Shown: positions 1 to 8,330 of the stretch, one piece after another
How positions within the stretch are numbered: position 1 is the first letter of the stretch
How the letters are laid out: every line of letters begins with the position of its first letter
Origin: Anoxybacillus flavithermus
GTDB lineage: Bacteria; Bacillota; Bacilli; Bacillales; Anoxybacillaceae
NCBI RefSeq assembly: GCF_002742685.1
Contig: NZ_PEDM01000031.1
Span: 1 to 32,136 of the forward strand
Direction of reading: 5' to 3'
Length of the DNA stretch: 32,136 nucleotides
Program-made: the position numbers and the translations under genes
The notes under the pieces: generated by a model
What the model saw: only the letters and a program-made list of their open reading frames with translations
What the model was told of the DNA's origin: nothing
The model's database searches: none

Positions 1-53
1 GCCTTCGCAGTTCGGGACTTTCACCCTATAGATTGCACCCATGCCGAGCACAC
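1..53 (-). mobile_element. Probable group II intron, 5' end only (cut by window edge)
   Basis: Read on the minus strand from position 53, the sequence begins GTGTG, which fits the GUGYG 5' boundary of group II introns. It continues with CATGGGTGCAATCTATAGGG and GTGAAAGTCCCGAAC, which resemble the conserved start of domain I in bacterial group II introns. It lies a few bases past the hairpin and T-run of the holA terminator. Class C group II introns characteristically insert at that kind of site. Only 53 bases are in view, so the reverse transcriptase/maturase and the catalytic domain V cannot be seen. The identification comes from recalled sequence resemblance and should be treated as probable. 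Confidence 0.62.
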
Positions 54-84
54 CAACAAAAGCGGTAGATTGTTCTCTACCGCT
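54..84 (-). terminator. holA rho-independent terminator
   Basis: A 9-bp perfect stem (61-69 pairing with 76-84, loop 70-75) is followed on the minus strand by TTTTGTTG. The stem overlaps the holA stop codon (77-79). The hairpin plus T-run is also the probable 5' exon of the intron-like sequence that follows. Confidence 0.85.
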
Positions 85-1036
85 GTAACTTTAAGAAAAA
101 CAACTGCAACAACAACTGTTTATCCATCGCACTGCTTTTGAGTTGATAATCGGTTTCCGCTAAATCGTATAAAATGTGCATCAACTGCTGTTCTGAAAAT
201 CCGCCCGCATAACTTGCCGCCATTTTTACACGAAACGGATGAACACCTAATATCGAGGCAATTTGTTGTTGACCATATCCTGTTTTCATCAATTCTTTCA
301 CTTCATAAATGAGCCGAAATTGGCTAGCCAATAATGCGACAAGCTTAATCGGCTCTTCATTTTGGCGCAATAAATCTTGCAATGTTTGCAGTGCAGCTGA
401 AATGTTGCGCTTAGCGATTTGCTCTACGAGGGTAAATACGTTTTGTTCAATTGTACGCGATACAAGCAACCGAACATCGTCAGCTGTAATAGAACGATCC
501 TCAGCAAAAAGCATAAGCTTTTCGATTTCGTTCGCTAATGTCGCTAAATCGGTCCCTGCTAATGTAAGCAATACGTCAATCGCGTTATCATCAATTTGAC
601 ATTGTCCTTTCACCCATTGTTTTAATTCTTTTTCATTTAACGGTTTAGCAACAATGACATGCGCTTTTTTTAATAACGCTTTCGTCACTTTTTTTCGTTC
701 ATCAAGTTTTTCATACGAACCGACAAAAATGACACTTGAAAACGGAGCAGGTTTGTCAATATAAGCTTCTAGCCGTTTCACGTCGTGCTCTACTTTTTCT
801 TTCCCTTTTTCCGCTGTTAAAAAATACGGATGTTTGACGATTACAACTTTTCTCTCTCCAAAAAACGGGAGTGTTTCGGCATCTTCTAACGCTACTTCAA
901 TAGATGTTTCTTCACAATCATATGTACTTACGTTCCATTCACGTTCTTCGTCTGATAACGCCCGCCGAATAATTTGTTCATACGCTTGTTTGATTAAAAA
1001 ATGCTCCGTACCATATATGACATATAGCTGTTCCAT
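77..1036 (-). CDS. holA: DNA polymerase III subunit delta (HolA/YqeN)
   Basis: HolA is the clamp-loader subunit that opens the beta sliding clamp for replication. The protein has the family layout: an N-terminal ATPase-like fold starting with VIYGTEHFLIKQ, a middle region with IVAKPLNEKELKQWV and DLATLANEIEKL, and a C-terminal helical collar containing LASQFRLIYEVKELMKTG and LAETDYQLKS. The gene sits next to yqzM and comEC, as in Bacillus subtilis. Two ATG starts are possible, at 1057 and 1036. The second was chosen because GGGGAAG stands about the right distance upstream, while 1057 has no convincing ribosome binding site. Either start leaves fewer residues before the YG motif than I recall for B. 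subtilis YqeN, and an in-frame stop lies just upstream of 1057. Confidence 0.93.
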   Translation of the reverse strand: MEQLYVIYGTEHFLIKQAYEQIIRRALSDEEREWNVSTYDCEETSIEVALEDAETLPFFGERKVVIVKHPYFLTAEKGKEKVEHDVKRLEAYIDKPAPFSSVIFVGSYEKLDERKKVTKALLKKAHVIVAKPLNEKELKQWVKGQCQIDDNAIDVLLTLAGTDLATLANEIEKLMLFAEDRSITADDVRLLVSRTIEQNVFTLVEQIAKRNISAALQTLQDLLRQNEEPIKLVALLASQFRLIYEVKELMKTGYGQQQIASILGVHPFRVKMAASYAGGFSEQQLMHILYDLAETDYQLKSSAMDKQLLLQLFFLKLQR

Positions 1037-1057
1037 GTTCTCTTCCCCATTCTTCAT

Positions 1058-1297
1058 CGACTTTCTTTAAAGAACATACAACGTTTCGGAGCATTTTACA
1101 AGGGAGTTAGCAGATGAAAATCGCCAACTCCCATTTATTTAAACGTTGGAAGACAAGCCCTAGGAACTTGTTTGTCCAACGGGTATCATTATCTTTTCCG
1201 ATCTGGCGAGAACTATTTGTGACAACTGTTGTCAACGATGTAGATTTTCTCTCATTTTTCCCTTATACTAATGGTGAGAAAATAGGAGGGATGGTCA
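1058..1297. other. Intergenic region with two hairpins between holA and yqzM
   Basis: The divergent intergenic region must hold the promoters of holA and yqzM. Two inverted repeats are visible. One pairs GGGAGTT (1102-1108) with AACTCCC (1126-1132), extendable with one mismatch. The other pairs CGTTGGA (1144-1150) with TCCAACG (1175-1181), with further imperfect pairing inside. Neither is followed by a good T-run, so they are not obvious terminators. A TATACT hexamer at 1265-1270 could be the yqzM -10 element, but no matching -35 is evident. Confidence 0.4.
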
Positions 1298-1431
1298 TGA
1301 ACGAATTTGAAAAAAACGTTCAATGTACGCGCAACGACGCCGTTGACTCGGCTGTCGGCTTCATGGTATCATTCGGCTTTTTCGCCACCATGTTCATTAT
1401 CGCCACACTTGTTAAATTTTTCGGTGCATAA
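1298..1431 (+). CDS. yqzM: YqzM family small membrane protein
   Basis: This 44-residue protein starts MNEFEKNVQCTRNDAVDSAV and closely resembles B. subtilis YqzM, which occupies the same place between comEC and the holA homologue. The second half (GFMVSFGFFATMFIIATLVKF) is a single hydrophobic membrane segment after a polar, charged N-terminus. The start ATG has a strong AGGAGG at 1285-1290. A longer upstream reading in the same frame, from 1114, lacks such a site and is rejected. The gene has its own terminator. Its function is not known to me. Confidence 0.9.
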
Positions 1432-1442
1432 TGAACGTCCGA

Positions 1443-1471
1443 AAGAGATTGCATGCTGCAGTCTCTTTTTT
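1443..1471 (+). terminator. yqzM terminator
   Basis: An 11-bp stem (1443-1453 with 1457-1467, one G-U pair, three-base loop) is followed by a T-run to 1471. It separates yqzM from the convergent end of comEC. Confidence 0.85.
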
Positions 1472-1479
1472 CTTGTATA

Positions 1480-3720
1480 TTATGGCGAGAACGTTTGAAT
1501 GGTGCTTATCTTCTTATGAAAGCGAATCACGATAGCTCCTTGTTCATCCGTCCGAAATAGGCGCACGTCATAGTGACGTAAACGTTCGATGACTTCACGG
1601 TGCGGATGACCATATCGGTTACGACGACCTACTGAAATGAGCGCCAGTTTCGGACGTATATGCCGTAAAAACGGTTCAGACGTTGACGTTTTGCTCCCAT
1701 GATGCCCTACTTTTAATATGTCAACCGGCAATGAACGGTACGTTCTCATAATTTGTTGCTCTCCTTTTTCTTCTAAGTCACCTGTAAATAGCCAGTATGC
1801 TCCTCCCATCAATGCATACAGCACAATCGAACCGTCGTTTGTCGCCTCTTCATTTCCAAATGGAGAAAGAATGTGAAATTGCGCTTTCCCAACCGTCCAG
1901 CGATCACCACTTTTCACCATTTGTACACGTGTTCCTTTATTTATCGCTTGCTCCATCACCGATTCGATTAAACCATTTCGTTGCATGCCAACGATTAATT
2001 TGCGCACACGAACAGCATTGAATATATCAGTTGCATCACCAATATGATCAAAGTCACCGTGTGTGGCAATGAGTGCATCAAGGGTCCGAACTCCTTTTGC
2101 TTTCAAAAACGGAACGATCACATCTTCTCCAACACGAAACGATTGCTTCCGTTTTTTCCAATGTTCATCAGTAAATGACATCGTTCCACCCGTATCAATC
2201 ATATAAACAGCTTTTCGATAAGGCAGTTCAATATATATACTATCCCCTTGCCCAACGTCTAGCATCACAACTTCACCGATCGGGCGAAAAAATGGCCAAA
2301 TGAAATGCGCGATCATGACAAAAAGGAACGAAAAACGAAATATAACCGCGTACTTTCTGTATTCGAAAGAAAGAAAAAAAAGGAAAATCGCAATGATATA
2401 AGCAACAAGCAACAATAGTGGTGGACGACCGAGTGTAAGCACGGACGTATCGGCTAATGAAACAACAAGTGCGTTCGCATATTCAATTACGACCGTCAGT
2501 ACATATATGATGAGAGAACTAATAAATGGCATAAACAAGTGGGTAAGGAATGCTGCAAAGGAAAGCGGCAAAATGATAAACGAATAAAGTGGAACAAAGA
2601 TGATATTTAACGGAATGGATAAAAGAGACACTTCGTAAAAATGATAAAGCAAAAGTGGTAATGTACTTATTTGTGCAATGAAAGATGTCATGAACAATTG
2701 ACGAACAACAGAGCGTTCGTTTTGAATGAACGAAGAGCAAATCATTAATGCAAAACAAACAAGAAATGATAATTGAAAACCAAGATGAAAGATAATATAT
2801 GGGTCCTTTAGTAGTAAAAGAAGAGAAGCGACGCTTAATGCATCAAGCGTACGAAGACGAGACGAAAAAAGGAGAAAACAACTTGTCATAATGGCTGCAC
2901 GCATCACTGACGGAGCGGCACCGGCTAAAACAACATACAGCGGAATGCATCCAAGCAATATGATCGTCGCTCGTTCCCTCGGAATGCCGAAGCGAATAAA
3001 CAAATAAAAACAACCACCAATGAGCAATGTCATATGCAAACCTGAAATTGCAAGTAAATGAATAAGCCCTAACTTTTGATAACCCGCCAACACTGTTGGC
3101 TCTATATCGCTTCGTTCACCGTAAATCAACGCTTGCATAAACGCACTAACGTCATTTGGAAAATGGTGTTGAATGTAGCGAATGCCTTGTTGTCGAATCG
3201 TTTGTAATCGTTCTATCCATGTTACATTTGTACGCATGCAACGTTCAAGTGAAGCTGGGCGAACGATCCAATGAATGCGTTGGTAAAACAAGTAGCGACG
3301 ATAATTAAAAGCATACGGATTTGTCGGCAAAGAAGGGCGTTCCAGCGTCCCTTTTAGTAAGCACGCTGTCCCAATTTGAATGCCTTCCCATTTTCGTTTT
3401 TCCTCTTCTGTTCGAAGACGATAGGCGAGTTGCAATCGTTCCTTTTGCCATTGGACAGTCGTTTTCACTTGATCGCCGTCAATATAAATCGGAGCAATGA
3501 ATCGGACAGAAAATGTCGTTTCATCCCCTGAAAGCGTTGTCACATTATGCATAGCTGCCCACCTGCTCCACAACGAGAAAAACAAATAACAGCACATGCA
3601 AGCGAAAAATAACGTACGCTTCCGCCAAAGTAAAAAGAAACTATACACAAATGACAATATAAAACAAACAACCGATTTTGTTAACATAGACAAGACGGCC
3701 AAAACGGCCGCCATCGCCAC
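1480..3720 (-). CDS. comEC: ComEC/Rec2 DNA internalization channel protein
   Basis: ComEC is the polytopic membrane channel that carries transforming single-stranded DNA into the cytoplasm. At 746 residues it is close to my recollection of the B. subtilis protein (776). It has the three expected parts: hydrophobic segments and a soluble OB-like region near the N-terminus; a central Competence domain with many membrane helices (around LIHLLAISGLHMTLLIGG); and a C-terminal metallo-beta-lactamase-like domain from about residue 482 (VMLDVGQGDSIYIE), with THGDFDH near 553 and HHGS near 673. It is the last gene of the comE operon. The reading starts with GTG at 3720, 12 bases beyond the comEB stop; the AAGGGGAG site overlaps that stop and sits rather far upstream, so ATG at 3714 is an alternative. 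Confidence 0.96.
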   Translation of the reverse strand: MAMAAVLAVLSMLTKSVVCFILSFVYSFFLLWRKRTLFFACMCCYLFFSLWSRWAAMHNVTTLSGDETTFSVRFIAPIYIDGDQVKTTVQWQKERLQLAYRLRTEEEKRKWEGIQIGTACLLKGTLERPSLPTNPYAFNYRRYLFYQRIHWIVRPASLERCMRTNVTWIERLQTIRQQGIRYIQHHFPNDVSAFMQALIYGERSDIEPTVLAGYQKLGLIHLLAISGLHMTLLIGGCFYLFIRFGIPRERATIILLGCIPLYVVLAGAAPSVMRAAIMTSCFLLFSSRLRTLDALSVASLLLLLKDPYIIFHLGFQLSFLVCFALMICSSFIQNERSVVRQLFMTSFIAQISTLPLLLYHFYEVSLLSIPLNIIFVPLYSFIILPLSFAAFLTHLFMPFISSLIIYVLTVVIEYANALVVSLADTSVLTLGRPPLLLLVAYIIAIFLFFLSFEYRKYAVIFRFSFLFVMIAHFIWPFFRPIGEVVMLDVGQGDSIYIELPYRKAVYMIDTGGTMSFTDEHWKKRKQSFRVGEDVIVPFLKAKGVRTLDALIATHGDFDHIGDATDIFNAVRVRKLIVGMQRNGLIESVMEQAINKGTRVQMVKSGDRWTVGKAQFHILSPFGNEEATNDGSIVLYALMGGAYWLFTGDLEEKGEQQIMRTYRSLPVDILKVGHHGSKTSTSEPFLRHIRPKLALISVGRRNRYGHPHREVIERLRHYDVRLFRTDEQGAIVIRFHKKISTIQTFSP

Positions 3721-3732
3721 ATAAACGATACG

Positions 3733-4200
3733 TCATCTCCCCTTTGCATGAAAAAATGTTGGAATCGAGTTTACATCAAACGGGACGTGCTTGACCGTTA
3801 CGCCAGACTGTTCGAACAATTGCAAAGCAAACGGGTGGTTTTTATAGTCGTTCGCATAATAAACAGCTTTTATCCCGCTTTGAATAATCGCCTTACAACA
3901 TTGTAAACACGGAAAATGGGTGACATATATTTCTGCCCCTTCTGTCGGCACACCAAACTTCGCACATTGTAAAATGGCATTCATTTCTGCATGAATGGTA
4001 CGCACGCAATGGTTGTCGATGACATAGCATCCTTCATCAATGCAATGCTCCCCACCTGCGATCGAACCGTTATATCCCCCAGCAATAATGCGCTTATCGC
4101 GTACAATTGTTGCCCCGACCGCTAGCCTTGTGCACGTGCTACGTAGCGCTAATAAATGGCTTTGGGCCATAAAATATTGATCCCATGTAATTCGCTCCAT
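3733..4200 (-). CDS. comEB: ComE operon protein 2, dCMP deaminase-like (ComEB)
   Basis: This is a zinc-dependent cytidine/deoxycytidylate deaminase-family protein. The zinc site is visible as HAE (residues 70-72) and PCLQC (97-101). B. subtilis ComEB is encoded at the same operon position; I recall it as dispensable for transformation, and dCMP deaminase activity is expected from the fold. The 155 residues are fewer than the roughly 189 I recall for B. subtilis, with the C-terminus shorter. It lies between comEA and comEC in the same orientation, 45 bases after the comEA stop. Confidence 0.93.
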   Translation of the reverse strand: MERITWDQYFMAQSHLLALRSTCTRLAVGATIVRDKRIIAGGYNGSIAGGEHCIDEGCYVIDNHCVRTIHAEMNAILQCAKFGVPTEGAEIYVTHFPCLQCCKAIIQSGIKAVYYANDYKNHPFALQLFEQSGVTVKHVPFDVNSIPTFFHAKGR

Positions 4201-4245
4201 CTACTTCTCCCCCTTGTCCATTATGCCTTTAGTTTATCGTCAATT

Positions 4246-4836
4246 TTAGCGAACGACAATTTGTTCTTTTATTTTTTCAAGTGATTTCGGACCGATTCCA
4301 CTCACATTCAACAAATCTTCGACTTTTTGAAACGGTCCATGCTCCTCACGATATGCAATAATCGCAGATGCTTTCGCCGGACCGATGCCTTGTAGCGTTT
4401 GCAATTGCTCGGCGGTCGCTGTATTAATGTTTACTTTTCCGTTTGTTCGGTCTGGCATATGTGTGTCCGCTAGTTCGATTATTTCTTCGCCTTTTTTCGG
4501 TACGTAAATGACCATTTCATCATGCACTTTCATTGCGAAGTTCACTTTCGTCTCATCCGCTTCGTCTGTTAATCCTCCTGCCAGTTGAATGACGTCGTGA
4601 ATGCGGCTTGTCGGTGCCACTTCATATACCCCAGCTCTTTTGACGGCTCCTTTCACATCGACAATAACGGAGGCTTGTTCCTCTACTTGTTGTTCTTGCT
4701 GTTCCTCTTGTTCTACCTGCTCTAAAGGGAGCGGTTGTACGGGGGCGTCCTCTTGTTGTTGCACGATCCAAATGATCGCTCCAATGACAATTAAGCCTAC
4801 ATATATCCAACGTTCATATGTTTTTATCCACTTCAT
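4246..4836 (-). CDS. comEA: Competence DNA-binding receptor ComEA
   Basis: ComEA is the membrane-anchored receptor that binds double-stranded DNA outside the cell and passes it to ComEC. The 196-residue protein shows an N-terminal membrane anchor ([16 protein letters not shown], about residues 11-26), a flexible Gln/Glu-rich linker (about 28-54), an SLBB-type domain ([20 protein letters not shown] onward), and a C-terminal pair of helix-hairpin-helix motifs ([20 protein letters not shown] and [16 protein letters not shown]). It is the first gene of the comE operon. Its upstream region (4837-4913) is shared with divergent comER, and I found no clear pair of ComK boxes there. Confidence 0.96.
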   Translation of the reverse strand: MKWIKTYERWIYVGLIVIGAIIWIVQQQEDAPVQPLPLEQVEQEEQQEQQVEEQASVIVDVKGAVKRAGVYEVAPTSRIHDVIQLAGGLTDEADETKVNFAMKVHDEMVIYVPKKGEEIIELADTHMPDRTNGKVNINTATAEQLQTLQGIGPAKASAIIAYREEHGPFQKVEDLLNVSGIGPKSLEKIKEQIVVR

Positions 4837-4913
4837 GCTTCCATCCTTTCATAAAAAGCATTATTCGTGCATACATATGACGTATAGTGGTGACGGATAA
4901 GGGGGGAGTACCG

Positions 4914-5744
4914 TTGAATATAGGTTTTATTGGAACAGGAAATATGGGAACGATTTTAATTGAATCGTTTATTAACGGAAATGCGGTAAAGCCAGAACAA
5001 CTATTCATTACGAATCGGACGCTTGAAAAAGCATACAATATACAAAAACGTTACCCGGACGTCCACGTCGTGGCGACGAATGAAGAAGTAGCAAAACACG
5101 CAACCATTCTTTTCATTTGTACAAAACCGTTGCATATGCCTGCCGTTTTAAAGCAACTACGTCCGCATTTGACTGATTATCACTGTATCGTATCAATTAC
5201 GAGCCCAATTTCCATACAGCAACTTGAGTCACTCGTGCCATGTCATGTCGTCCGCGCCATTCCGAGCATTACAAATCGGGCACTCGCTGGAAATACGCTA
5301 ATTACTGTAAGTGAACGTTGCACAGAAGCAGATCGGACAACAATTGAACAACTATTCCGCTCCATTTCTCGCCCAATATACATAGACGAGCCTATCACCC
5401 GCATCGCTTCTGATTTAACGAGCTGCGGTCCTGCTTTTTTCAGCTACTTAATCCAAAAGTTTATCGATGCAGCCGTTCAACAAACATCCATTACGAGAGA
5501 ACAAGCAACAACGTTAGCGACAGATATGATTATTGGGCTAGGGGCATTGCTTGAACAGCAATTGTACACGCTACCGACATTGCAGGAAAAAGTGTGTGTG
5601 AAAGGCGGCATTACAGGAGCAGGCATTGAAGTGTTGGAAAAAGAAGTCGGGGACTTGTTCGTCCACGTTTTTCAAAAAACACACGAAAAGTTTTATGAAG
5701 AAACAGAAAGGGTGCGCCAACAAATCGACAATATTCGCGATTAA
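4914..5744 (+). CDS. comER: Late competence protein ComER (pyrroline-5-carboxylate reductase family)
   Basis: The product has the pyrroline-5-carboxylate reductase fold with an N-terminal Rossmann motif, IGFIGTGNMG, directly after the start. Later it carries the family-type helical dimerization region (LTSCGPAFFSYLIQKFIDAA and VKGGITGAGIEVLEKE). B. subtilis comER is likewise divergent from comEA. It is not essential for uptake there, and its substrate is uncertain. The start is TTG at 4914, giving 276 residues, because GGGGGGAG lies 7 bases upstream and the Rossmann motif follows immediately. An in-frame GTG at 4887 lies upstream of that site and is less likely. Confidence 0.92.
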   Translation: MNIGFIGTGNMGTILIESFINGNAVKPEQLFITNRTLEKAYNIQKRYPDVHVVATNEEVAKHATILFICTKPLHMPAVLKQLRPHLTDYHCIVSITSPISIQQLESLVPCHVVRAIPSITNRALAGNTLITVSERCTEADRTTIEQLFRSISRPIYIDEPITRIASDLTSCGPAFFSYLIQKFIDAAVQQTSITREQATTLATDMIIGLGALLEQQLYTLPTLQEKVCVKGGITGAGIEVLEKEVGDLFVHVFQKTHEKFYEETERVRQQIDNIRD

Positions 5745-5773
5745 CAAAAAAAATCCTGCTTATTTGTTAAAGA

Positions 5774-5810
5774 AAAATCCCAAAAGTAAGGCACTTTTGG
5801 GATTTTATTT
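5774..5810. terminator. Bidirectional terminator between comER and yqeM
   Basis: A perfect 14-bp stem (5774-5787 with 5793-5806, five-base loop) has T-runs on both strands. It serves the convergent comER and yqeM transcripts and overlaps the yqeM stop codon (5805-5807). Confidence 0.92.
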
Positions 5811-6545
5811 TTGCGCGATGAAGAAAATGCGCTCGCTTTCTTTTGTCGGTTGCTGTTCTGTGAAATCTGCCCATACATGCAACAAGCGAAATCCTGCTTG
5901 TTTTAACCACATCACATATTGATCCACATCATATGTTCGCTGTACGTGCATTTCATCGACTCGTTCATACACACCTTCTTGTAATTGAACAAAAAACGTA
6001 AGTTCATGTTCGACGCTATGCGGCCACGGTCCTTCGTAACAATGCCATATATAACTCACTTGTTCATCATTGCTCGCAAACGTCCCATGGTGTAAAAAGA
6101 CGTTTTCCATTTTAAATAAAGAATGCACATCAAACAAAAACAAGCCACCCGGACGCAATTGATCATATACGCGCGAAAACGTGGCGATGACGTCTTCTTC
6201 CTGTAATAAATAATTGAGCGAGTCGCAAAAAATAACGATTGTATCAAACGGCTCAAACGGGCCAAATTCGCGCATATCTTGCTGAAAAAACGAGAGGTTC
6301 ATCCCTTGCTCTTCTGCTTTCATTTGCGCAATGGTCAACATTTGTTCAGACAAATCGACACCGGTGACGTCAAACCCTTTTTCCGCTAAACGAATCGCAA
6401 GCTCCCCTGTACCGCATCCGAGATCAAGTAGCCGTTTTCCAACGTTATGGGAAGCAACCGTTCGTTCAACGAGAGCACACCACGCATCGTATGGAGCATC
6501 GCTCATTAATTGATCATACCAACTGGCAAATCGTTCGTACGTCAT
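5805..6545 (-). CDS. yqeM: YqeM-type class I SAM-dependent methyltransferase
   Basis: The 246-residue protein has a standard S-adenosylmethionine-binding core: LLDLGCGTGELAIRLAEKG (motif I), TGVDLSEQML (motif II, acidic residue for the ribose), QQDMREF, and DTIVIFCDSLNYL. The methyl acceptor is not known from sequence. Its start codon overlaps the rsfS stop in an ATGA, so it is translationally coupled as the last gene of the yqe operon. The position and length match B. subtilis YqeM. Confidence 0.9.
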   Translation of the reverse strand: MTYERFASWYDQLMSDAPYDAWCALVERTVASHNVGKRLLDLGCGTGELAIRLAEKGFDVTGVDLSEQMLTIAQMKAEEQGMNLSFFQQDMREFGPFEPFDTIVIFCDSLNYLLQEEDVIATFSRVYDQLRPGGLFLFDVHSLFKMENVFLHHGTFASNDEQVSYIWHCYEGPWPHSVEHELTFFVQLQEGVYERVDEMHVQRTYDVDQYVMWLKQAGFRLLHVWADFTEQQPTKESERIFFIAQK

Positions 6546-6898
6546 GCCCCAAGATCACTCTCAATGTGTTCAAGCGGTGCGTCGCCCCATAAGCGTTCAA
6601 GATTGTAATATTCGCGGTCTTCTTTATGAAACACGTGAACGACAACATCTCCTAAGTCCACTAAAATCCACCGCGCCTCATCAAACCCTTCGACACGTTT
6701 CACTACAACATCATGCTCTTCAGCTTTTTCTTTAATTTCACGCGCAATGGCTTGTACTTGTTTATCTGAATGGCCGTGGCAAATCATAAAGTAGTCCGCG
6801 ACAAGCGAAATGCCTTTCATATTTAACGCCACGATGTTTTCGGCTTTTTTGTCATCCGCTGCTTGTACTGCAATACGTAAAATATCTCGTTCTGTCAT
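6542..6898 (-). CDS. rsfS: Ribosome silencing factor RsfS
   Basis: RsfS (YqeL) binds ribosomal protein L14 (uL14) on the large subunit and blocks subunit joining when nutrients are short. The 118-residue protein has the DUF143 signature: AENIVALNMKGISLVADYF near residues 19-37, then ARWILVDLGDVVVHVFHKE and REYYNLERLWGDA towards the C-terminus. It overlaps its neighbours by four bases (ATGA) at both ends, which points to coupled translation with yqeK and yqeM. Confidence 0.96.
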   Translation of the reverse strand: MTERDILRIAVQAADDKKAENIVALNMKGISLVADYFMICHGHSDKQVQAIAREIKEKAEEHDVVVKRVEGFDEARWILVDLGDVVVHVFHKEDREYYNLERLWGDAPLEHIESDLGA

Positions 6899-7470
6899 GA
6901 TGAAACCCCCTTCAATTTTTGTGCTATATCATTATACGTATGAAACGTATCTGGATAAATCGGTTCACGTTTGTCCATTAAAAATTGAATCGTATTTTGA
7001 AGCGCTCGAAACAGCGCACGATCTAAATGCTCTCGCGCTAATGCACGCACTTCGTCAACACCTGGAAACGAACGATTTGGCTCAATGTAATCGGCGATAT
7101 ATACAATTTTCTCAAGCAATGTCATATTCGGCCTTCCTGATGTATGATAACGAATCGCTTGTAAAATGTCTTTATCTTGAATGCCGACTTCCGTTTGGAC
7201 TAAATATGCCCCAACAGGCGCATGCCATAACTCTGGGCTATATGCTAACAAATCTTGGGGCATATGTTGTTCAATAATGATGCGCTTCATCTCTTCTTTT
7301 GTACGAAATTTTGCATAGTCGTGAAAAATCGCAGCCAATTCCGCCTTTTGTACATCAGCTCCATACAACTTCGCCAGTTCAATGGCTGTTTCCATCACGC
7401 CTAATGTGTGAATATACCGCTGTTCTTTCAATTGTTTACGCACAATTGCTAACGCTTCTTCACGTTTCAT
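6895..7470 (-). CDS. yqeK: HD-domain Ap4A hydrolase YqeK
   Basis: YqeK-family proteins are HD-domain enzymes that hydrolyse diadenosine tetraphosphate symmetrically to ADP. The metal-binding motifs are visible in order: [17 protein letters not shown] (the HD pair), [21 protein letters not shown] and [10 protein letters not shown]. The 191 residues are about the usual family size. The start overlaps the end of nadD by 11 bases and the end overlaps rsfS by four, so it is embedded in the operon. Confidence 0.94.
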   Translation of the reverse strand: MKREEALAIVRKQLKEQRYIHTLGVMETAIELAKLYGADVQKAELAAIFHDYAKFRTKEEMKRIIIEQHMPQDLLAYSPELWHAPVGAYLVQTEVGIQDKDILQAIRYHTSGRPNMTLLEKIVYIADYIEPNRSFPGVDEVRALAREHLDRALFRALQNTIQFLMDKREPIYPDTFHTYNDIAQKLKGVSS

Positions 7471-8026
7471 ACAAACGATTCTCCTTTATATATAATTGGA
7501 CCGCTTCTGGCAACAAATACGTGACACTTTTCCCACTTTGAATCCGTTCACGAATGAGCGAAGAAGAGACCGCAAATACCGGCACGTCTACTTCTATTAT
7601 TGGATACGATGTACGAAGAGAGTAGCCCGGTCGTTTCACCCCAACAAATTGCACAAGTTGAACGAGCTCATCAATACGATACCAATGCGGCAAATATTCG
7701 ACCATATCCCCGCCAATAATAAAATAAAACATCGTATCCGGACATCTTTGCTTTAACAAAACGATCGTATCGTACGTATATGATCGCTCTTTTCGTTCAA
7801 GTTCAATCGTTTCCACGCGAAAGTGCGGCTGATCCGCAATCGCCACCTGCAACATATTGACGCGATGCATATGATCTGTCACTTGTTTATCTTTATGGGG
7901 CGGAATATAATTTGGCATAAACCATATTTCATCGAGCTGTAACTCCGTTCGTACATCATCCGCAATTAATAAATGCCCGTAATGAGGCGGATCAAACGTC
8001 CCACCTAAAATGCCTACTTTTTTCAC
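7460..8026 (-). CDS. nadD: Nicotinate-nucleotide adenylyltransferase (NadD)
   Basis: NadD transfers AMP from ATP to nicotinate mononucleotide in NAD synthesis. The nucleotidyltransferase motif [11 protein letters not shown] is near the N-terminus. [14 protein letters not shown] follows, then [20 protein letters not shown], and the SSSLIRERI motif near the C-terminus corresponds to the family's ISSTxIR. The start was set at GTG 8026, giving 188 residues. AGGAG at 8034-8038 is well placed for it and homologues begin just before KKVGILGG. A longer reading from 8101 runs back into yqeI and is unlikely. Confidence 0.95.
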   Translation of the reverse strand: MKKVGILGGTFDPPHYGHLLIADDVRTELQLDEIWFMPNYIPPHKDKQVTDHMHRVNMLQVAIADQPHFRVETIELERKERSYTYDTIVLLKQRCPDTMFYFIIGGDMVEYLPHWYRIDELVQLVQFVGVKRPGYSLRTSYPIIEVDVPVFAVSSSLIRERIQSGKSVTYLLPEAVQLYIKENRLYET

Positions 8027-8036
8027 CACAACGCTC

Positions 8037-8330
8037 CTATTTCGGTAACACAATTTGTTTATGTTCACGCGATTCTTTATATAATACGATCGTATGCCCA
8101 ATCAGTTGGACAACTTCCGCCCCTGCACCTTGCGCTAACTGCTCTGCCACTACTTCTTTTTCTTCTTCGCAATTTTTTAATACACTCACTTTAATCAGCT
8201 CTCTCGCTTCAAGTGCATCGGCAATTTGCTTAATCATATTGTCATTGACGCCACCTTTTCCCACTTGGAAAATCGGTGTTAAATGATGTGCTAAAGAACG
8301 TAAAAATCGTTTTTGTTTTCCTGTTAACAT
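8037..8330 (-). CDS. yqeI: YhbY/CRS1-YhbY-family RNA-binding protein (YqeI)
   Basis: The 97-residue protein starts [20 protein letters not shown] and contains [20 protein letters not shown], the signature of the YhbY/CRM RNA-binding fold. E. coli YhbY is linked to the large ribosomal subunit precursor, so a ribosome assembly role is likely but not proven here. The ATG at 8330 is preceded by a strong AGGAGG. The extended reading from 8399 is discounted because it overlaps far into aroE. The start overlaps the aroE stop by seven bases. Confidence 0.94.
   Translation of the reverse strand: MLTGKQKRFLRSLAHHLTPIFQVGKGGVNDNMIKQIADALEARELIKVSVLKNCEEEKEVVAEQLAQGAGAEVVQLIGHTIVLYKESREHKQIVLPK

Noticed and set aside
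4837-4913. ComK-box (AAAA-N5-TTTT pair) upstream of comEA
   Set aside because: Only one A-run is visible and no properly spaced second half was found, so ComK control is not supported by the sequence alone.
7496-7756. Plus-strand open frames opposite the yqe operon and other minus-strand genes
   Set aside because: They are antisense to well-supported genes, have low-complexity or unlikely protein sequences, and lack ribosome binding sites.
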